A stretch of 50,637 bases of DNA from Rhodobiaceae bacterium (GCA_018673175.1 JABHDF010000028.1:1-50637), one strand, 5' to 3'; counted from the stretch's first letter, positions 1 through 9,823 are shown. The notes: a model not told the origin generated them from the letters alone. Made by a program: numbers and translations.

Positions 1-1
1 C

Positions 2-139
2 GATGATTATGATGTTTTGGTTAACCCGCTTTCGGTGTTAACGCCCGGCGTGTTTCGGCGAATTTTCGAATTTGGCATTGGTCTGCCAGACGACGACACG
101 AAAGTTCCCGAGCCGCCGACGGAAGAGCTAACCGAATAG
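2..139 (+). CDS. C-terminal end of an unidentified protein (possibly AsmA/YhdP-like)
   Basis: An open frame enters from the left edge and gives 45 residues before a TAG at 137-139, so only the C-terminus is visible. The piece contains VNPLSVLTPGVFRRIFEFG followed by an acidic, proline-rich tail. The NPLS-x-L-x-PG-x-x-R pattern resembles the C-termini of AsmA/YhdP-like (DUF3971) envelope proteins, which I recall lying beside tyrS in some Alphaproteobacteria; this is a weak inference from memory. It ends 7 bases from the convergent tyrS stop and no terminator is visible between them. Confidence 0.4.
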   Translation, partial: DDYDVLVNPLSVLTPGVFRRIFEFGIGLPDDDTKVPEPPTEELTE

Positions 140-146
140 GGGCTGC

Positions 147-1403
147 CTAGCGCGTCCGCAATAGGACGTGGCGCTTTTTGCCCGCCGATAGTTTTATCGC
201 GCCCGCCACAACATCGTCTTTGGTTAAATGAGCGGCAATGTCTTTTTGCGGCGTGTCATTTACTTTCGCGCCACCGCCTTGCACAAGGCGGCGCGCTTCC
301 CCGTTAGAGCTGGCCAGCCCGGCCAGAACAAAGGCTTGCAATAGGCCTAAGCCGTCTTCCAAAAGCGCTGCGTCCATATCGACGCTGGGCAAGTCGTCGC
401 TGGTGCCACCGCCTTCGAAAGTCTCGAGGGCTGTGGCCTCGGCTTTTTGAGCCGCCTCTAAACCGTGGCACATGGCCGTGGCTTGGGTGGCGAGGATTTT
501 CTTCGCCTCATTTAACTCGGCCCCTTCGAGGGCTTCAAGGCGCGCGATTTCCGCCAGCGGCAACTCGGTGAATAATTTTAAGAAACGGCCAATATCGGCA
601 TCTTCTGTATTGCGCCAAAACTGCCAGTAATCATAGACCGACAAAAGGTCTTGGTTGAGCCAAACGGCCCCTTGCGCGGTTTTGCCCATTTTGGCCCCCG
701 ACGCGGTGGTCAGTAGATTGGTGGTCAGGCCATAGGCTGATTTCTGGTCGGTGCGGCGGGTTAAATCAATGCCATTGACGATATTGCCCCATTGGTCCGA
801 GCCGCCCATTTGCAGGGTGCAATCATAGCGTCGGTTGAGCTCGAGAAAATCATAGGCTTGCAAAATCATATAATTAAATTCGAGGAAACTAAGCGGTTGC
901 TCGCGCTCTAGCCGCAGTTTCACGCTGTCGAAACTCATCATCCGATTGACCGAAAAATGGCGGCCATAATCGCGCAAAAATTCGATGTAATTCAACTGCG
1001 AAAGCCAATCGTCATTATCCACCATAATGGCGTCGGTGGGGCCTTCGCCAAAAGTCAGAAAGCGCTCGAAAGTGGCGCGAATGGTTTTTTTGTTCTCGTC
1101 GATTTTTTCTTGTGTCAACAATTGACGGCTTTCGTCTTTGCCGGACGGGTCGCCCACTTTGGTGGTGCCGCCGCCGATTACCACAATAGGGCGATGGCCC
1201 GCTTGTTGCAGCCGGCGCAGCATTAATATCGAGATTAAATTACCGACATGCAAAGACGGCGCCGTGCAATCATAGCCGATATAGCCCGTCACCACGCCAT
1301 CGCCATCGGTTCCCAGCGCTTTATCCAGCGCCGTGTCATCGGTGCATTGGGCGATAAAGCCGCGTTCGTCGAGCGTTTTTAGAAAATCTGATGTATAAGT
1401 CAT
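147..1403 (-). CDS. tyrS: Tyrosyl-tRNA synthetase
   Basis: Cytoplasmic class I aminoacyl-tRNA synthetase that charges tRNA-Tyr with tyrosine using ATP. The 418-residue length is normal for bacterial TyrRS. The HIGH-type motif is HVGN at residues 52-55 in PSLHVGN. The KMSKS-type loop is KMGKT at about 238-242. GSDQWGN, typical of the tyrosine-binding Rossmann fold, lies between them. The last 65 or so residues (from [19 protein letters not shown]) form an S4 RNA-binding domain that would contact the tRNA. The start is the ATG at 1401-1403, giving a normal MTYTSDFL N-terminus. It is divergent from anmK across about 100 bases. Confidence 0.96.
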   Translation of the reverse strand: MTYTSDFLKTLDERGFIAQCTDDTALDKALGTDGDGVVTGYIGYDCTAPSLHVGNLISILMLRRLQQAGHRPIVVIGGGTTKVGDPSGKDESRQLLTQEKIDENKKTIRATFERFLTFGEGPTDAIMVDNDDWLSQLNYIEFLRDYGRHFSVNRMMSFDSVKLRLEREQPLSFLEFNYMILQAYDFLELNRRYDCTLQMGGSDQWGNIVNGIDLTRRTDQKSAYGLTTNLLTTASGAKMGKTAQGAVWLNQDLLSVYDYWQFWRNTEDADIGRFLKLFTELPLAEIARLEALEGAELNEAKKILATQATAMCHGLEAAQKAEATALETFEGGGTSDDLPSVDMDAALLEDGLGLLQAFVLAGLASSNGEARRLVQGGGAKVNDTPQKDIAAHLTKDDVVAGAIKLSAGKKRHVLLRTR

Positions 1404-1506
1404 GAATGAAACTGTTAAGCAAACCGCCTTTGAAAATCAAGAGGCCATATTGGCCAGCCGATAAGCCAGCCCTGAAGTTAGGGATATCTGCCGGGGTCTG
1501 CGCGCC

Positions 1507-2622
1507 ATGAGTGCGATAAAAACTTGCCTCGGGCTGATGAGCGGCACCTCTTTGGATGGCATTGATTTAGCGCTTCTGGAAACCGATGGCGAGGCGTATA
1601 TCGTGGCCTTGCGCGATGGGTTTGCGGCCTATGATGGCGCCACGCGCGCGGCTTTGCGCGAGGCGCTTGATAGTGCCGCCGCTCTGCCAACGCCGGTGCT
1701 GGCTGATTTGGCTCTCTGGCCGTCGGAATTAATCAGCGCCGATGCTTTGGTGACGCAGGCGCATATTGAGGCGGTGCAAAATTTTCTCTCCTCTTCTGGC
1801 TCTGCTGGCGAAACCTTTTCGCTGATTGGCTTTCATGGCCAAACCCTTGTGCATCGTCCCGAGGATGGGTTCACGCTGCAAATTGGCGACGGGCAGGCTT
1901 TGGCGCAAGCTTTGGGCGTCGATGTCATCGGCCAATTTCGCCGTGCGGATATGGCGGCTGGCGGACAAGGCGCGCCGCTTGCGCCTTTATATCATGCGGC
2001 TTTGCTGGGCGAGGCGCGCCCGCAAGCGGTGTTAAACCTCGGCGGCATTGCCAATGTGACTTGGCTTGGCTCGCAAGGGGATTTGCTGGCTTTTGATACC
2101 GGCCCCGCCAATGCTCTGCTGGATGATTGGGTGCAGCAGAAAACCGCCCAAGCCTATGATGAAAACGGGGCTTTGGCGGCGCGGGGGCAGGTCGATGAGA
2201 CGGCGCTTGCCGCTTTGATGGCGCATCCGTTTTTTACCGCGCCGCCGCCCAAATCTCTCGATCGATTGGCCTTCGATGCGACGCCGATACAGGCGCTTTC
2301 GGCCGAAGATGGTGCCGCCACATTGACCGCTTTTACCGCCGCCAGCGTGGCGGCAGGTCTGCGCTTATGCCCTGAAAAGCCAAGCCGATTGATTTTATGC
2401 GGCGGCGGTCGGCATAATAAAACCCTGTGCCAAGCGCTCGAGGCGCGCACGCATGTGCCAGTGGTGGATTGCGATGGTTTGGGATGGCGCGGCGATGCGC
2501 TGGAGGCGCAAGCCTTTGCTTGGCTGGCCTTGCGCAGCCAAAAAGGCTTGCCGCTAAGCCACCCGAAGACAACGGGGGTTAGCGCGCCGACGACAGGCGG
2601 CGAGATCTATAGCGCGCGCTAA
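1507..2622 (+). CDS. anmK: Anhydro-N-acetylmuramic acid kinase
   Basis: Phosphorylates 1,6-anhydro-MurNAc and opens its ring to give MurNAc-6-phosphate, a step in recycling cell-wall fragments in the cytoplasm. The 371-residue product starts with the family's hallmark ATP/sugar-kinase loop LGLMSGTSLDGID (residues 8-20). It also carries GFHGQTLVHRP, QIGDGQALA, the phosphate-2 loop NLGGIANVT, AFDTGPANALLDDW and the adenosine-loop ILCGGGRHN, all standard for AnmK. The ATG at 1507 is preceded only by a weak GGGG purine stretch. It is divergent from tyrS and ends 17 bases from the convergent hydrolase. Confidence 0.95.
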   Translation: MSAIKTCLGLMSGTSLDGIDLALLETDGEAYIVALRDGFAAYDGATRAALREALDSAAALPTPVLADLALWPSELISADALVTQAHIEAVQNFLSSSGSAGETFSLIGFHGQTLVHRPEDGFTLQIGDGQALAQALGVDVIGQFRRADMAAGGQGAPLAPLYHAALLGEARPQAVLNLGGIANVTWLGSQGDLLAFDTGPANALLDDWVQQKTAQAYDENGALAARGQVDETALAALMAHPFFTAPPPKSLDRLAFDATPIQALSAEDGAATLTAFTAASVAAGLRLCPEKPSRLILCGGGRHNKTLCQALEARTHVPVVDCDGLGWRGDALEAQAFAWLALRSQKGLPLSHPKTTGVSAPTTGGEIYSAR

Positions 2623-2639
2623 GGCCCGCCTATTTCAGT

Positions 2640-3293
2640 TTATTTATTGGCAATTTCGGTGATGCGTTTGTCGAGATATTTGCTGACCACGCCGTCGAGC
2701 GTATCCATATCTTTTTCAAAGAAATGATTGCCGCCTTTGATGTTTTGATAATCAATGGTGATGCCTTTTTGCGCTTGCAGGCGTTCGACCAATTTTTCGA
2801 TATCGTCTTTCGGCACAATGCGGTCGGCATCGCCATGGGTAATCAGACCGCTGGCGGGGCAGGGCGCCAAAAAGGTGAAATCGTAAAAATTGGCAGGCGG
2901 GGCCACCGACACAAAACCAGAAATTTCTGGTCGACGCATCAGCAATTGCATGCCAATCCAAGCGCCAAAACTATACCCAGCAACCCAGCACTGGCGCGCA
3001 TCGACGCTTAAAGCTTGCAGCCAATCAAGTGCGGCGGCGGCATCGGATAATTCGCCAATGCCATCGTCAAATTCGCCTTGGCTTCGGCCAACGCCGCGGA
3101 AGTTAAACCGCAGCACGGAAAAGCCTCGGCTGGCGAATTGATGATACAATTGATAGGCCACAGGATTGTTCATACTGCCGCCCAATTGAGGCAGCGGATG
3201 CAAGATCATGGCAATCGGCGCCCCCGGTTCTTTGTTTTGGGTAAAGCGGCCTTCTAGGCGGCCTTCGGGGCCGTTGAAAATTACTTCTGGCAT
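2640..3293 (-). CDS. Alpha/beta hydrolase (dienelactone-hydrolase-like)
   Basis: A 217-residue single-domain alpha/beta hydrolase with no signal peptide, so probably cytosolic. The oxyanion/HxxP strand LHPLPQLGGSMNN (31-43) is followed by the nucleophile elbow GYSFGAW with Ser108. The likely acid is in HGDADRIVPKDD and the likely catalytic His in KGGNHFFEKDMD, giving a complete Ser-Asp-His set. The same type of gene often lies beside the Rrf2 regulator of the suf operon in Alphaproteobacteria; its substrate is unknown. It is divergent from iscR, so the 155-base region between them could carry signals for both. A functional link to Fe-S assembly is only suggested by position. Confidence 0.85.
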   Translation of the reverse strand: MPEVIFNGPEGRLEGRFTQNKEPGAPIAMILHPLPQLGGSMNNPVAYQLYHQFASRGFSVLRFNFRGVGRSQGEFDDGIGELSDAAAALDWLQALSVDARQCWVAGYSFGAWIGMQLLMRRPEISGFVSVAPPANFYDFTFLAPCPASGLITHGDADRIVPKDDIEKLVERLQAQKGITIDYQNIKGGNHFFEKDMDTLDGVVSKYLDKRITEIANK

Positions 3294-3328
3294 TGTCTGA
3301 CGCTCCCACGACGCTTGGATGTGTAAAC

Positions 3329-3356
3329 TTGACTAATTTAGTCGGATTTACTATAT
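3329..3356 (+). promoter_or_regulatory. Likely suf operon promoter with overlapping palindromic operator
   Basis: TTGACT at 3329-3334 makes a good -35 box, with CTATAT at 3351-3356 (16-bp spacer) as a plausible -10. A perfect inverted repeat, GACTAA-T-TTAGTC at 3331-3343, overlaps the -35 box and spacer, where a repressor would block RNA polymerase. It lies about 110 bases upstream of iscR. The palindrome resembles, from memory, the iron-responsive motif assigned to IscR in Rhodobacterales (Iron-Rhodo-box). Promoter and operator are both predictions. A second short inverted repeat, CTCA-GT-TGAG, lies at 3362-3371. Confidence 0.5.
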
Positions 3357-3448
3357 CTCTACTCAGTTGAGCCAAGTGATAGCGAAAAGCCCATAGCAAT
3401 TGCAAGGTTTTTCGTAAAACCTCAAGTAAAGCAATAGGATAGAATGAA

Positions 3449-3943
3449 ATGAAACTCTCCACGCGAGGCCGTTATGCCGTTATGGCGATGGCAGATATCG
3501 CGCAGCAAGCCGCGCTCAGCGCTTCGGATGGGAAAATAGGCCCTATGAAACTGGCAGATATTGGTCTGCGGCAGGAGATTTCGCTCAACTATTTGGAACA
3601 GATTTTTGGCGATTTACGCCGCGCCAAATTAGTCACCAGCCATCGCGGCGCGCATGGCGGCTATACGCTGGCGGCGGCGCCCGAGAGCATTCGCATTGGC
3701 GATGTCATTCAGGCTGTTGATGAGCCCGTGGAAGTAACGCGTTGTGGCTCGTCTTCAGGCTGTTTGGCCAAACAGGCGCGATGCCTAACGCATGATCTTT
3801 GGGCGCAATTGGGCCAAACGATTTATCAATTTTTAAACTCGATTTCGCTGGCCGATGTGGTCAGCGGCAAAGACCTCTCGACGCTGCCGCATTTGGCGCA
3901 GCCGACCTCTTTGGTGGAATTGCTGGGGGAGGCAGGCGAATGA
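3449..3943 (+). CDS. iscR: Rrf2-family Fe-S cluster-sensing transcription regulator (IscR-like)
   Basis: A 164-residue winged-helix repressor/activator of the Rrf2 family. The N-terminus MKLSTRGRYAVMAM, the recognition region around YLEQIFGDLRRAKLV and the wing SHRGAHGGYTLA are standard. The cluster-binding region has Cys99, Cys105 and Cys112 followed by His115. This matches the three-Cys-plus-His ligand set of E. coli IscR apart from one extra residue between the last two Cys, so it should bind a [2Fe-2S] cluster. It is the first gene of the suf operon and its stop overlaps the next start (ATGA at 3940-3943). It probably senses cellular Fe-S status and regulates the operon, possibly through the palindrome at 3331-3343. 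Confidence 0.9.
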   Translation: MKLSTRGRYAVMAMADIAQQAALSASDGKIGPMKLADIGLRQEISLNYLEQIFGDLRRAKLVTSHRGAHGGYTLAAAPESIRIGDVIQAVDEPVEVTRCGSSSGCLAKQARCLTHDLWAQLGQTIYQFLNSISLADVVSGKDLSTLPHLAQPTSLVELLGEAGE

Positions 3944-5097
3944 GCCGGACGTACCTTGACTATAATGCCACCGCGCCGTTGCGCCCCGAAGCGCGCGAGG
4001 CTTTGCTGGCGGCGCTAGATATTGGCAATCCGTCTTCGGTGCACTTTGAAGGGCGCCAAGCGCGCGCCTTGGTGGAAACCGCGCGCCAAGATATCGCCGA
4101 GCTGGTGGTGGCCCATCCAGAGACCGTTATTTTTACTTCGGGCGGCACGGAAGCGTGCAATCTGGCGCTGAATTTGCGCCAAGCCCCGAAGGGTAAGATT
4201 GGCCGTATTCTGGTCAGTGCGATTGAGCACTCGGCTGTTTTGGAAGCCACCAAGCCTTCTGGCTTGCCGGTCGAAACTTTGCCCGTCACGGGCGATGGCC
4301 TAGTGGACATGCAGGCTTTGGAAGCCAGCTTGCAAGATGAGACGCCGGCCTTGGTTTGCGTGATGCTGGCCAATAATGAGACGGGCGTGCTTCAGCCCAT
4401 CGCCCAAATTGGCGCCTTGGTAAAAGCCCACGGCAGCCTGTTGTTTTGCGATGGCGTGCAAGCGGCCGGAAAAACGCCCATCAACATGATTGCCATGGGC
4501 ATTGATGCCTTAAGTTTGTCGGGCCATAAACTTGGCGCCCCGATGGGCGTTGGGGCTTTGGTCACGCGCCCGGGTGTTGTGGTGCCGCCGCAACTTATCG
4601 GCGGCGGACAAGAACTTGGACGCCGCGCGGGCTCGGAGAATATTTCTGGCATTGCCGCTTTTGCGGCGGCCGCGCGTGCCGCCAAGGCAGGCTTGGAAGC
4701 GTTTCAAGGGTTTGCCGCTCAACGCGATGCGATGGAAGCGGCGCTGCTGGCGGCGCAACCAGAGGTGCATATTTTTGGGCGTGACGTAGAGCGCTTGGCC
4801 AATACCAGTTGTTTTGCGCTGGCGGGCTTGAGCAGCGAGGCCTTGGTGATGGCGTTGGACTTGGACGGCCTGTCGGTCAGTGCCGGTTCGGCTTGCTCCA
4901 GCGGCAAGGTGTCGCGCAGTCATGTGCTGGAAGCCATGGGGGTTTCACCCCATATCAGTAAGGCCGTGGTGCGCGTCAGCTTAGGCTGGCAAAGCCACGC
5001 AGAAGACACAGATAAATTGGTAACAGCTTGGGCCAAATTGGCCGCACGGCTCGACCCGAAAAAGCGTGATGTAAATTTAACCAAGGCGGCGGAGTAA
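3940..5097 (+). CDS. Cysteine desulfurase, group I (IscS/NifS type)
   Basis: PLP enzyme that removes sulfur from cysteine as an enzyme-bound persulfide for Fe-S synthesis. I place the start at the ATG at 3940, overlapping the iscR stop, because the product then begins MSRTYLDYNATAPLRPEA, the usual N-terminus; the frame stays open upstream only inside iscR. The 385-residue product has the PLP lysine Lys197 in SGHKLGAP and the persulfide Cys319 in SAGSACSSGKVS. The SSGSAC-x-S form and the loop length mark group I, unlike the SufS further down. It is translationally coupled to iscR and ends 3 bases before sufB. Confidence 0.93.
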   Translation: MSRTYLDYNATAPLRPEAREALLAALDIGNPSSVHFEGRQARALVETARQDIAELVVAHPETVIFTSGGTEACNLALNLRQAPKGKIGRILVSAIEHSAVLEATKPSGLPVETLPVTGDGLVDMQALEASLQDETPALVCVMLANNETGVLQPIAQIGALVKAHGSLLFCDGVQAAGKTPINMIAMGIDALSLSGHKLGAPMGVGALVTRPGVVVPPQLIGGGQELGRRAGSENISGIAAFAAAARAAKAGLEAFQGFAAQRDAMEAALLAAQPEVHIFGRDVERLANTSCFALAGLSSEALVMALDLDGLSVSAGSACSSGKVSRSHVLEAMGVSPHISKAVVRVSLGWQSHAEDTDKLVTAWAKLAARLDPKKRDVNLTKAAE

Positions 5098-5100
5098 ATC

Positions 5101-6582
5101 ATGAGCGAAGCGAAAGCATCGATAGACAAAGAAACCGTTGAGCAGGTCGCCCAATTTGGTGGGGAGCATTATAAATATGGCTTCACCACAGAAATTGATA
5201 TGGACCGCGTCGAGAACGGCTTGAGCGAAGATATCATTCGCTTTATTTCGGCCAAAAAAGACGAGCCACAATGGCTGCTCGACTGGCGCCTAGACGCCTA
5301 TGAGCGCTGGCTGACCATGGACGAGCCCGAGTGGGCGCATGTCGATTACCCTAAAATCGATTATCAAGACCTGTGCTATTACGCGGCGCCTAAGTCGATG
5401 GAAGATGGCCCTAAAAGCCTCGATGAAGTCGATCCTGAGCTGTTAAAAACCTATGAGAAGCTGGGCATTCCACTAATTGAACAAGAGATGCTGGCTGGCG
5501 TGCGCAAAGTCGCCGTCGATGCGGTGTTTGATAGCGTGTCGGTTGGCACGACATTTCGCGATGAATTGGCCAAAGAGGGCGTAATTTTCTGCTCGTTCTC
5601 GGAAGCCGTAAAAGAGCATCCCGATTTGGTGCAGAAATACCTCGGCTCCGTTGTGCCGAAATCGGACAATTATTTCACCGCATTGAACTCGGCTGTGTTC
5701 TCAGATGGCTCGTTTGTTTACATTCCGCCGGGCGTTCGGTGCCCGATGGAACTGTCGACTTACTTTCGCATCAATGAGGCCAATACCGGCCAATTTGAGC
5801 GCACTTTGGTGATTGCCGACAAAGGCTCTTATGTCAGCTATTTAGAAGGCTGCACGGCGCCGATGCGCGACGAAAACCAATTGCACGCCGCAGTGGTGGA
5901 ATTGGTGGCGCTGGAAGACGCCGAGATTAAATATTCAACGGTGCAAAACTGGTATCCAGGCGATGTGGATGGCAAGGGCGGGATTTATAATTTCGTAACC
6001 AAACGGGGCGATTGCCGCGAAGACCGCGCCCGCATTAGCTGGACGCAAGTCGAAACCGGTTCGGCTGTCACCTGGAAATACCCAAGCTGCATTTTGCGCG
6101 GCGATGGTAGCTCGGGCGAGTTTTACTCGATTGCCATTTCCAACAATCTGCAACAAGTCGATAGCGGCACCAAGATGATTCATTTGGGCAAGAACACCTC
6201 GAGTAAAATTATCTCGAAAGGCATCTCGGCAGGGCGGTCGTCGAATTGCTATCGCGGGCAAGTGAGTGTGCATCCCAAAGCCACTAATGCACGTAATTTT
6301 ACGCAGTGCGATAGTCTGCTCATCGGCGATAAATGCGCCGCCCATACGGTGCCGTATATTGAGGCGAAAAACCTTTCGGCGGTGCTAGAGCACGAGGCGA
6401 CGACGTCGAAAATTAGCGAGGATCAATTGTTCTTCTGCCAGCAACGCGGCCTCGATGCCGAAGAAGCAGTGGCCCTAATTGTGAACGGCTTTTGCCGTGA
6501 TGTTTTACAAAACCTGCCGATGGAGTTTGCCGTGGAAGCGCAAAAACTCGTCGGCATCTCCCTAGAAGGAAGCGTTGGATGA
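5101..6582 (+). CDS. sufB: Fe-S cluster assembly scaffold subunit SufB
   Basis: Core of the SufBCD scaffold on which Fe-S clusters are built in the cytoplasm. The 493-residue length is typical. Conserved blocks include the beta-helix entry [20 protein letters not shown], the region [13 protein letters not shown] and the Cys-containing block [18 protein letters not shown]. The C-terminal [20 protein letters not shown] carries the SufC-contact and His/Glu residues of the family. The gene sits 3 bases after the desulfurase and overlaps sufC by 4 bases (ATGA), so subunit synthesis is probably coupled. Confidence 0.97.
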   Translation: MSEAKASIDKETVEQVAQFGGEHYKYGFTTEIDMDRVENGLSEDIIRFISAKKDEPQWLLDWRLDAYERWLTMDEPEWAHVDYPKIDYQDLCYYAAPKSMEDGPKSLDEVDPELLKTYEKLGIPLIEQEMLAGVRKVAVDAVFDSVSVGTTFRDELAKEGVIFCSFSEAVKEHPDLVQKYLGSVVPKSDNYFTALNSAVFSDGSFVYIPPGVRCPMELSTYFRINEANTGQFERTLVIADKGSYVSYLEGCTAPMRDENQLHAAVVELVALEDAEIKYSTVQNWYPGDVDGKGGIYNFVTKRGDCREDRARISWTQVETGSAVTWKYPSCILRGDGSSGEFYSIAISNNLQQVDSGTKMIHLGKNTSSKIISKGISAGRSSNCYRGQVSVHPKATNARNFTQCDSLLIGDKCAAHTVPYIEAKNLSAVLEHEATTSKISEDQLFFCQQRGLDAEEAVALIVNGFCRDVLQNLPMEFAVEAQKLVGISLEGSVG

Positions 6583-7367
6583 GTAGTTTGCTGGATATCA
6601 AAGACTTGCATGCGGGAATACCCGATAAGCCGATTATCAATGGCCTATCGCTAAGCATTAACCCCGGCGAAGTGCATGCCATTATGGGCCCAAATGGGTC
6701 TGGCAAGTCGACCTTGTCTTATGTTTTGTCGGGCAAAGAAGGCTATGAGGTTAACGGCGGGGAAATGGTGTTTGACGGCCAAGAATTGGCGCAGATGAGC
6801 CCAGAAGCACGCGCCATTGCGGGGCTGTTTTTGGCGTTTCAATATCCGTTAGAAATTCCGGGTGTCACCAATATGACGTTTTTGAAAACTTCGCTGAACG
6901 CCATTCGGCGCGGTCGCGGGGAAGACGAGATGGATGCGGCCAGCTTCTTGCGTTTGGCGCGCGAAAAATCGCGAGCGCTGGGCATGGATGACGATATGCT
7001 ACGGCGCCAATTGAACGTCGGCTTCTCGGGCGGCGAGAAAAAGCGCAATGAGATTTTGCAAATGGCGATACTGGAACCCAAGCTCGCCATCCTCGATGAA
7101 ACCGACAGTGGCCTGGATATTGATGCGCTGAAAACTGTGGCCGAAGGCGTCAATGCGTTGCGCTCACCAGAGCATGGCATGTTGGTGATTACCCATTATC
7201 AGCGTTTGCTAGACTTCATTAAACCCGATGTGGTGCATGTTATGGCCAAAGGTCAGATTGTAAAATCGGGCGGGCCAGAATTGGCGTTAGAGTTAGAAAA
7301 ATCTGGCTATGCCGAATATGTTGGTGGCGCCGAAACCGCCAGCGAGGGAAGCCCAGCCCATGCTTGA
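6579..7367 (+). CDS. sufC: Fe-S assembly ATPase SufC
   Basis: ABC-type ATPase subunit of the soluble SufBCD complex; ATP binding drives the rearrangement of SufB and SufD during cluster assembly. The 262-residue product has Walker A GPNGSGKS (37-44), a signature [10 protein letters not shown], Walker [13 protein letters not shown] and the switch histidine in ITHYQRLL. The short SGGEKKR signature and the DETDSGLD variant separate SufC from transporter ATPases, and there are no membrane segments. It overlaps the sufB stop by 4 bases, and the sufD start lies inside its last codons. Confidence 0.97.
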   Translation: MSSLLDIKDLHAGIPDKPIINGLSLSINPGEVHAIMGPNGSGKSTLSYVLSGKEGYEVNGGEMVFDGQELAQMSPEARAIAGLFLAFQYPLEIPGVTNMTFLKTSLNAIRRGRGEDEMDAASFLRLAREKSRALGMDDDMLRRQLNVGFSGGEKKRNEILQMAILEPKLAILDETDSGLDIDALKTVAEGVNALRSPEHGMLVITHYQRLLDFIKPDVVHVMAKGQIVKSGGPELALELEKSGYAEYVGGAETASEGSPAHA

Positions 7368-8568
7368 TGCGCAATCCCATTTCGAGCAAATCCGCGACAC
7401 GCTGCCCGGCGACGGGCAGGCGCGCGCCGCCACTTTGGCAGCCGCCGAGGCCGTGGGGCTGCCGACGCGTCGGGTGGAGAGTTGGCATTATACCGATTTG
7501 GCACGGCTGTTAAAATCAGGCGAGGCGACGGGTGTCCGCACGGTTGATTTTGCCGGCGTGAAGGCTTTGGAAGCGCATTTTGAAAACGGCCTTTTGCACG
7601 GCGAGCCGCAAGCCGAGGGGCTGAGCGTTGCGCCTTTTTCGAATACGATAGCGCACACAGAGGCGCCGTCACCAGATACGGTGATGGCTAGCTACAATCA
7701 TGCCTTGGCGCAAAATGGTCTCACGGCGGAAGTGTCTGGCACTCTGGCGCAGCCATTGGTTATTCGCACCAGCGGCACACAGCCGGTGCATTTGGCGCAT
7801 AAAATCAGCCTCGCGGCGGGCGCCAAAGCGGTGCTGGTAGACGACCATATGGCCACTGGTTATGCCAATGTGGTGTTCGATATCCACTTGGGCGAAGGTG
7901 CCGAGTTGACGCTATTGCGCTCGCAACAGGCGGGCCATCAAGTGGGCCTGAGCCGTGTGACGCTAGAGCAAGACGCGCGCTATAAATCGGTCGCGATGAT
8001 TAGCGGCGGCACACTGGCGCGCCATGAGGCGCATGTGACGTTAAAAGCGGCGCAAGCCCATGCTGAATTGCATTCAGCGGTTCTCGGGCACGGCCTATCC
8101 AAAGCCGCTACCCATGCCGATTTCACTTACGTCATTGAGCATCAGGCGGCGGATACGTCGAGCAACACCTCTGCCTATAATGTATTAGATGGCAACGCGC
8201 GCGGCGTGTTTCAGGGCAAGATTATTGTTCGCCCCGATGCGCAGCGCGTCGACGCACAAATGCAAACACGCGCCATGATGTTATCCGAAGGCGCCGAGAT
8301 GGATGCCAAGCCGGAGCTGGAAATCTATGCAGATGACGTGGTCTGTGCGCATGGTTCGGCGATTGGCGAATTGGATCGCGATGCGCTGTTTTTCTTGCGC
8401 TCGCGTGGGCTCGATGAAGCCACCGCGCGCCAGCTGTTGGTCGCGGCGTTTCTGGAGCAAGTGACAACGCATATTGACGACGAAGGCTTGAGCGAGATTA
8501 TGCGCCAGCTGGTCGATACAAAAATCAACACGCTCTTGGGCAATTTGAGTGGCGAGGTCAGCTCATGA
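7360..8568 (+). CDS. sufD: Fe-S cluster assembly subunit SufD
   Basis: Partner of SufB in the SufBCD scaffold. I choose the ATG at 7360 because GAGGGAAG lies at a suitable distance upstream, and because an upstream start (7309) would add residues encoded only within sufC. The start overlaps the sufC stop by 8 bases. The 402-residue product has a variable N-terminus with the LPTRRVESWHYTDL block and a beta-helix core. The C-terminal signature VVCAHGSAIGELD includes His331, in the position of the SufD histidine implicated in cluster assembly. Sequence similarity to SufB is confined to the C-terminal half, as usual. Confidence 0.94.
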   Translation: MLDAQSHFEQIRDTLPGDGQARAATLAAAEAVGLPTRRVESWHYTDLARLLKSGEATGVRTVDFAGVKALEAHFENGLLHGEPQAEGLSVAPFSNTIAHTEAPSPDTVMASYNHALAQNGLTAEVSGTLAQPLVIRTSGTQPVHLAHKISLAAGAKAVLVDDHMATGYANVVFDIHLGEGAELTLLRSQQAGHQVGLSRVTLEQDARYKSVAMISGGTLARHEAHVTLKAAQAHAELHSAVLGHGLSKAATHADFTYVIEHQAADTSSNTSAYNVLDGNARGVFQGKIIVRPDAQRVDAQMQTRAMMLSEGAEMDAKPELEIYADDVVCAHGSAIGELDRDALFFLRSRGLDEATARQLLVAAFLEQVTTHIDDEGLSEIMRQLVDTKINTLLGNLSGEVSS

Positions 8569-8594
8569 GTTCCTCGGCAAAGGAAGGTGTAAAC

Positions 8595-9815
8595 ATGGCG
8601 TTTGACGTACACGAGATTCGCAAAGACTTCCCTGTTCTGGGCTCGGAAGTCTACGGTAAACCATTGGTTTATCTAGATAATGCAGCCTCGGCGCAAAAGC
8701 CCTTGCAGGTCATCGAGCGGATGAGTCATTTCTCGACCTATGAATATGCCAATGTGCATCGCGGGTTACATTATCTTTCCAACCAGGCGACCAATGCCTT
8801 TGAGGCCGCGCGCGAAACCACGCGTCGTTTTTTGAATGCGGCGACGAGCGAGCAGATTATTTTTACCGGTGGCGCCACGGATGCGATTAATTTGGTCGCC
8901 TATGGTTTCCTCGAGCCGCAAATCCAAGAAGGCGATGAGATTATTCTGTCGGAGATGGAGCATCATTCCAACATCGTACCTTGGCACTTTATGCGCGAGC
9001 GCCATGGCGCGGTGCTGAAATGGGTGCCGGTGACAGATGAAGGCGAGCTGGATATGCAAGCCTATGAAGCGGCGTTTAGCTCGCGCACCAAATTTGTGGC
9101 GCTGACGCAAATGTCGAATGCGCTGGGCACGATTACGCCGTCCAAGCAATTGGTCGATATCGCGCATAAAAACGGCGTGCCGATATTGCTCGATGGCTGC
9201 CAAGGCGCGGTGCATTTGAAAAATGATATGCAAGCGCTGGATGCCGACTTCTATGTGTTTTCCGGCCATAAGGTTTTTGGCCCCACGGGCATTGGCGTTT
9301 TATACGGCAAGGCCGAGGCTCTGGCGGCCATGCGCCCGTTCCGGGGTGGCGGCGAGATGATCCGCGAAGTCTCCAAAGATGTGATTACCTATGGTGACGC
9401 GCCGCACCGTTTTGAGGCCGGCACGCCGCCGATTATCGAGGTTATCGGTCTGGGGGAAGCGTTGAAATATATGATGAATATTGGCATCGACGCTTTCGAG
9501 ACGCATGAGAATGCTTTGCGCGACCATGCCATGGAAGCCGTGGGCAGTATCAACCGCGTGAAGATTTATGGCACTGCGAAAAACAAAGGGGCGATTGTCT
9601 CCTTTGGTGTCGATGGCATTCACCCGCATGATTTGGCGACAGTCATGGACCGATCTGGCGTGGCGGTGCGAGCCGGGCACCATTGTGCGCAACCGTTGAT
9701 GAAAAGATTTAACGTGCCCGCGACGGCACGCGCGTCCTTTACCATATATAATACGCACGAAGAGGTAGACGCTTTGGCCAAAGCCTTGCATAAAGCGATA
9801 GAATTTTTTGGATAG
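8595..9815 (+). CDS. sufS: Cysteine desulfurase, group II (SufS)
   Basis: PLP enzyme supplying persulfide sulfur to SufBCD. Two starts are possible. The ATG at 8565 overlaps the sufD stop, but the ATG at 8595 has the stronger AGGAAGGT ribosome site and gives 406 residues beginning MAFDVHEIRKDFPVLG. With this start the PLP lysine is Lys226 (SGHKVFGPTG) and the active-site cysteine Cys364 (RAGHHCAQP), the same numbers as in E. coli SufS, which supports the choice. Group II enzymes normally need a SufE or SufU partner; none is encoded in this operon. Confidence 0.95.
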   Translation: MAFDVHEIRKDFPVLGSEVYGKPLVYLDNAASAQKPLQVIERMSHFSTYEYANVHRGLHYLSNQATNAFEAARETTRRFLNAATSEQIIFTGGATDAINLVAYGFLEPQIQEGDEIILSEMEHHSNIVPWHFMRERHGAVLKWVPVTDEGELDMQAYEAAFSSRTKFVALTQMSNALGTITPSKQLVDIAHKNGVPILLDGCQGAVHLKNDMQALDADFYVFSGHKVFGPTGIGVLYGKAEALAAMRPFRGGGEMIREVSKDVITYGDAPHRFEAGTPPIIEVIGLGEALKYMMNIGIDAFETHENALRDHAMEAVGSINRVKIYGTAKNKGAIVSFGVDGIHPHDLATVMDRSGVAVRAGHHCAQPLMKRFNVPATARASFTIYNTHEEVDALAKALHKAIEFFG

Positions 9816-9823
9816 ACCCTGTG

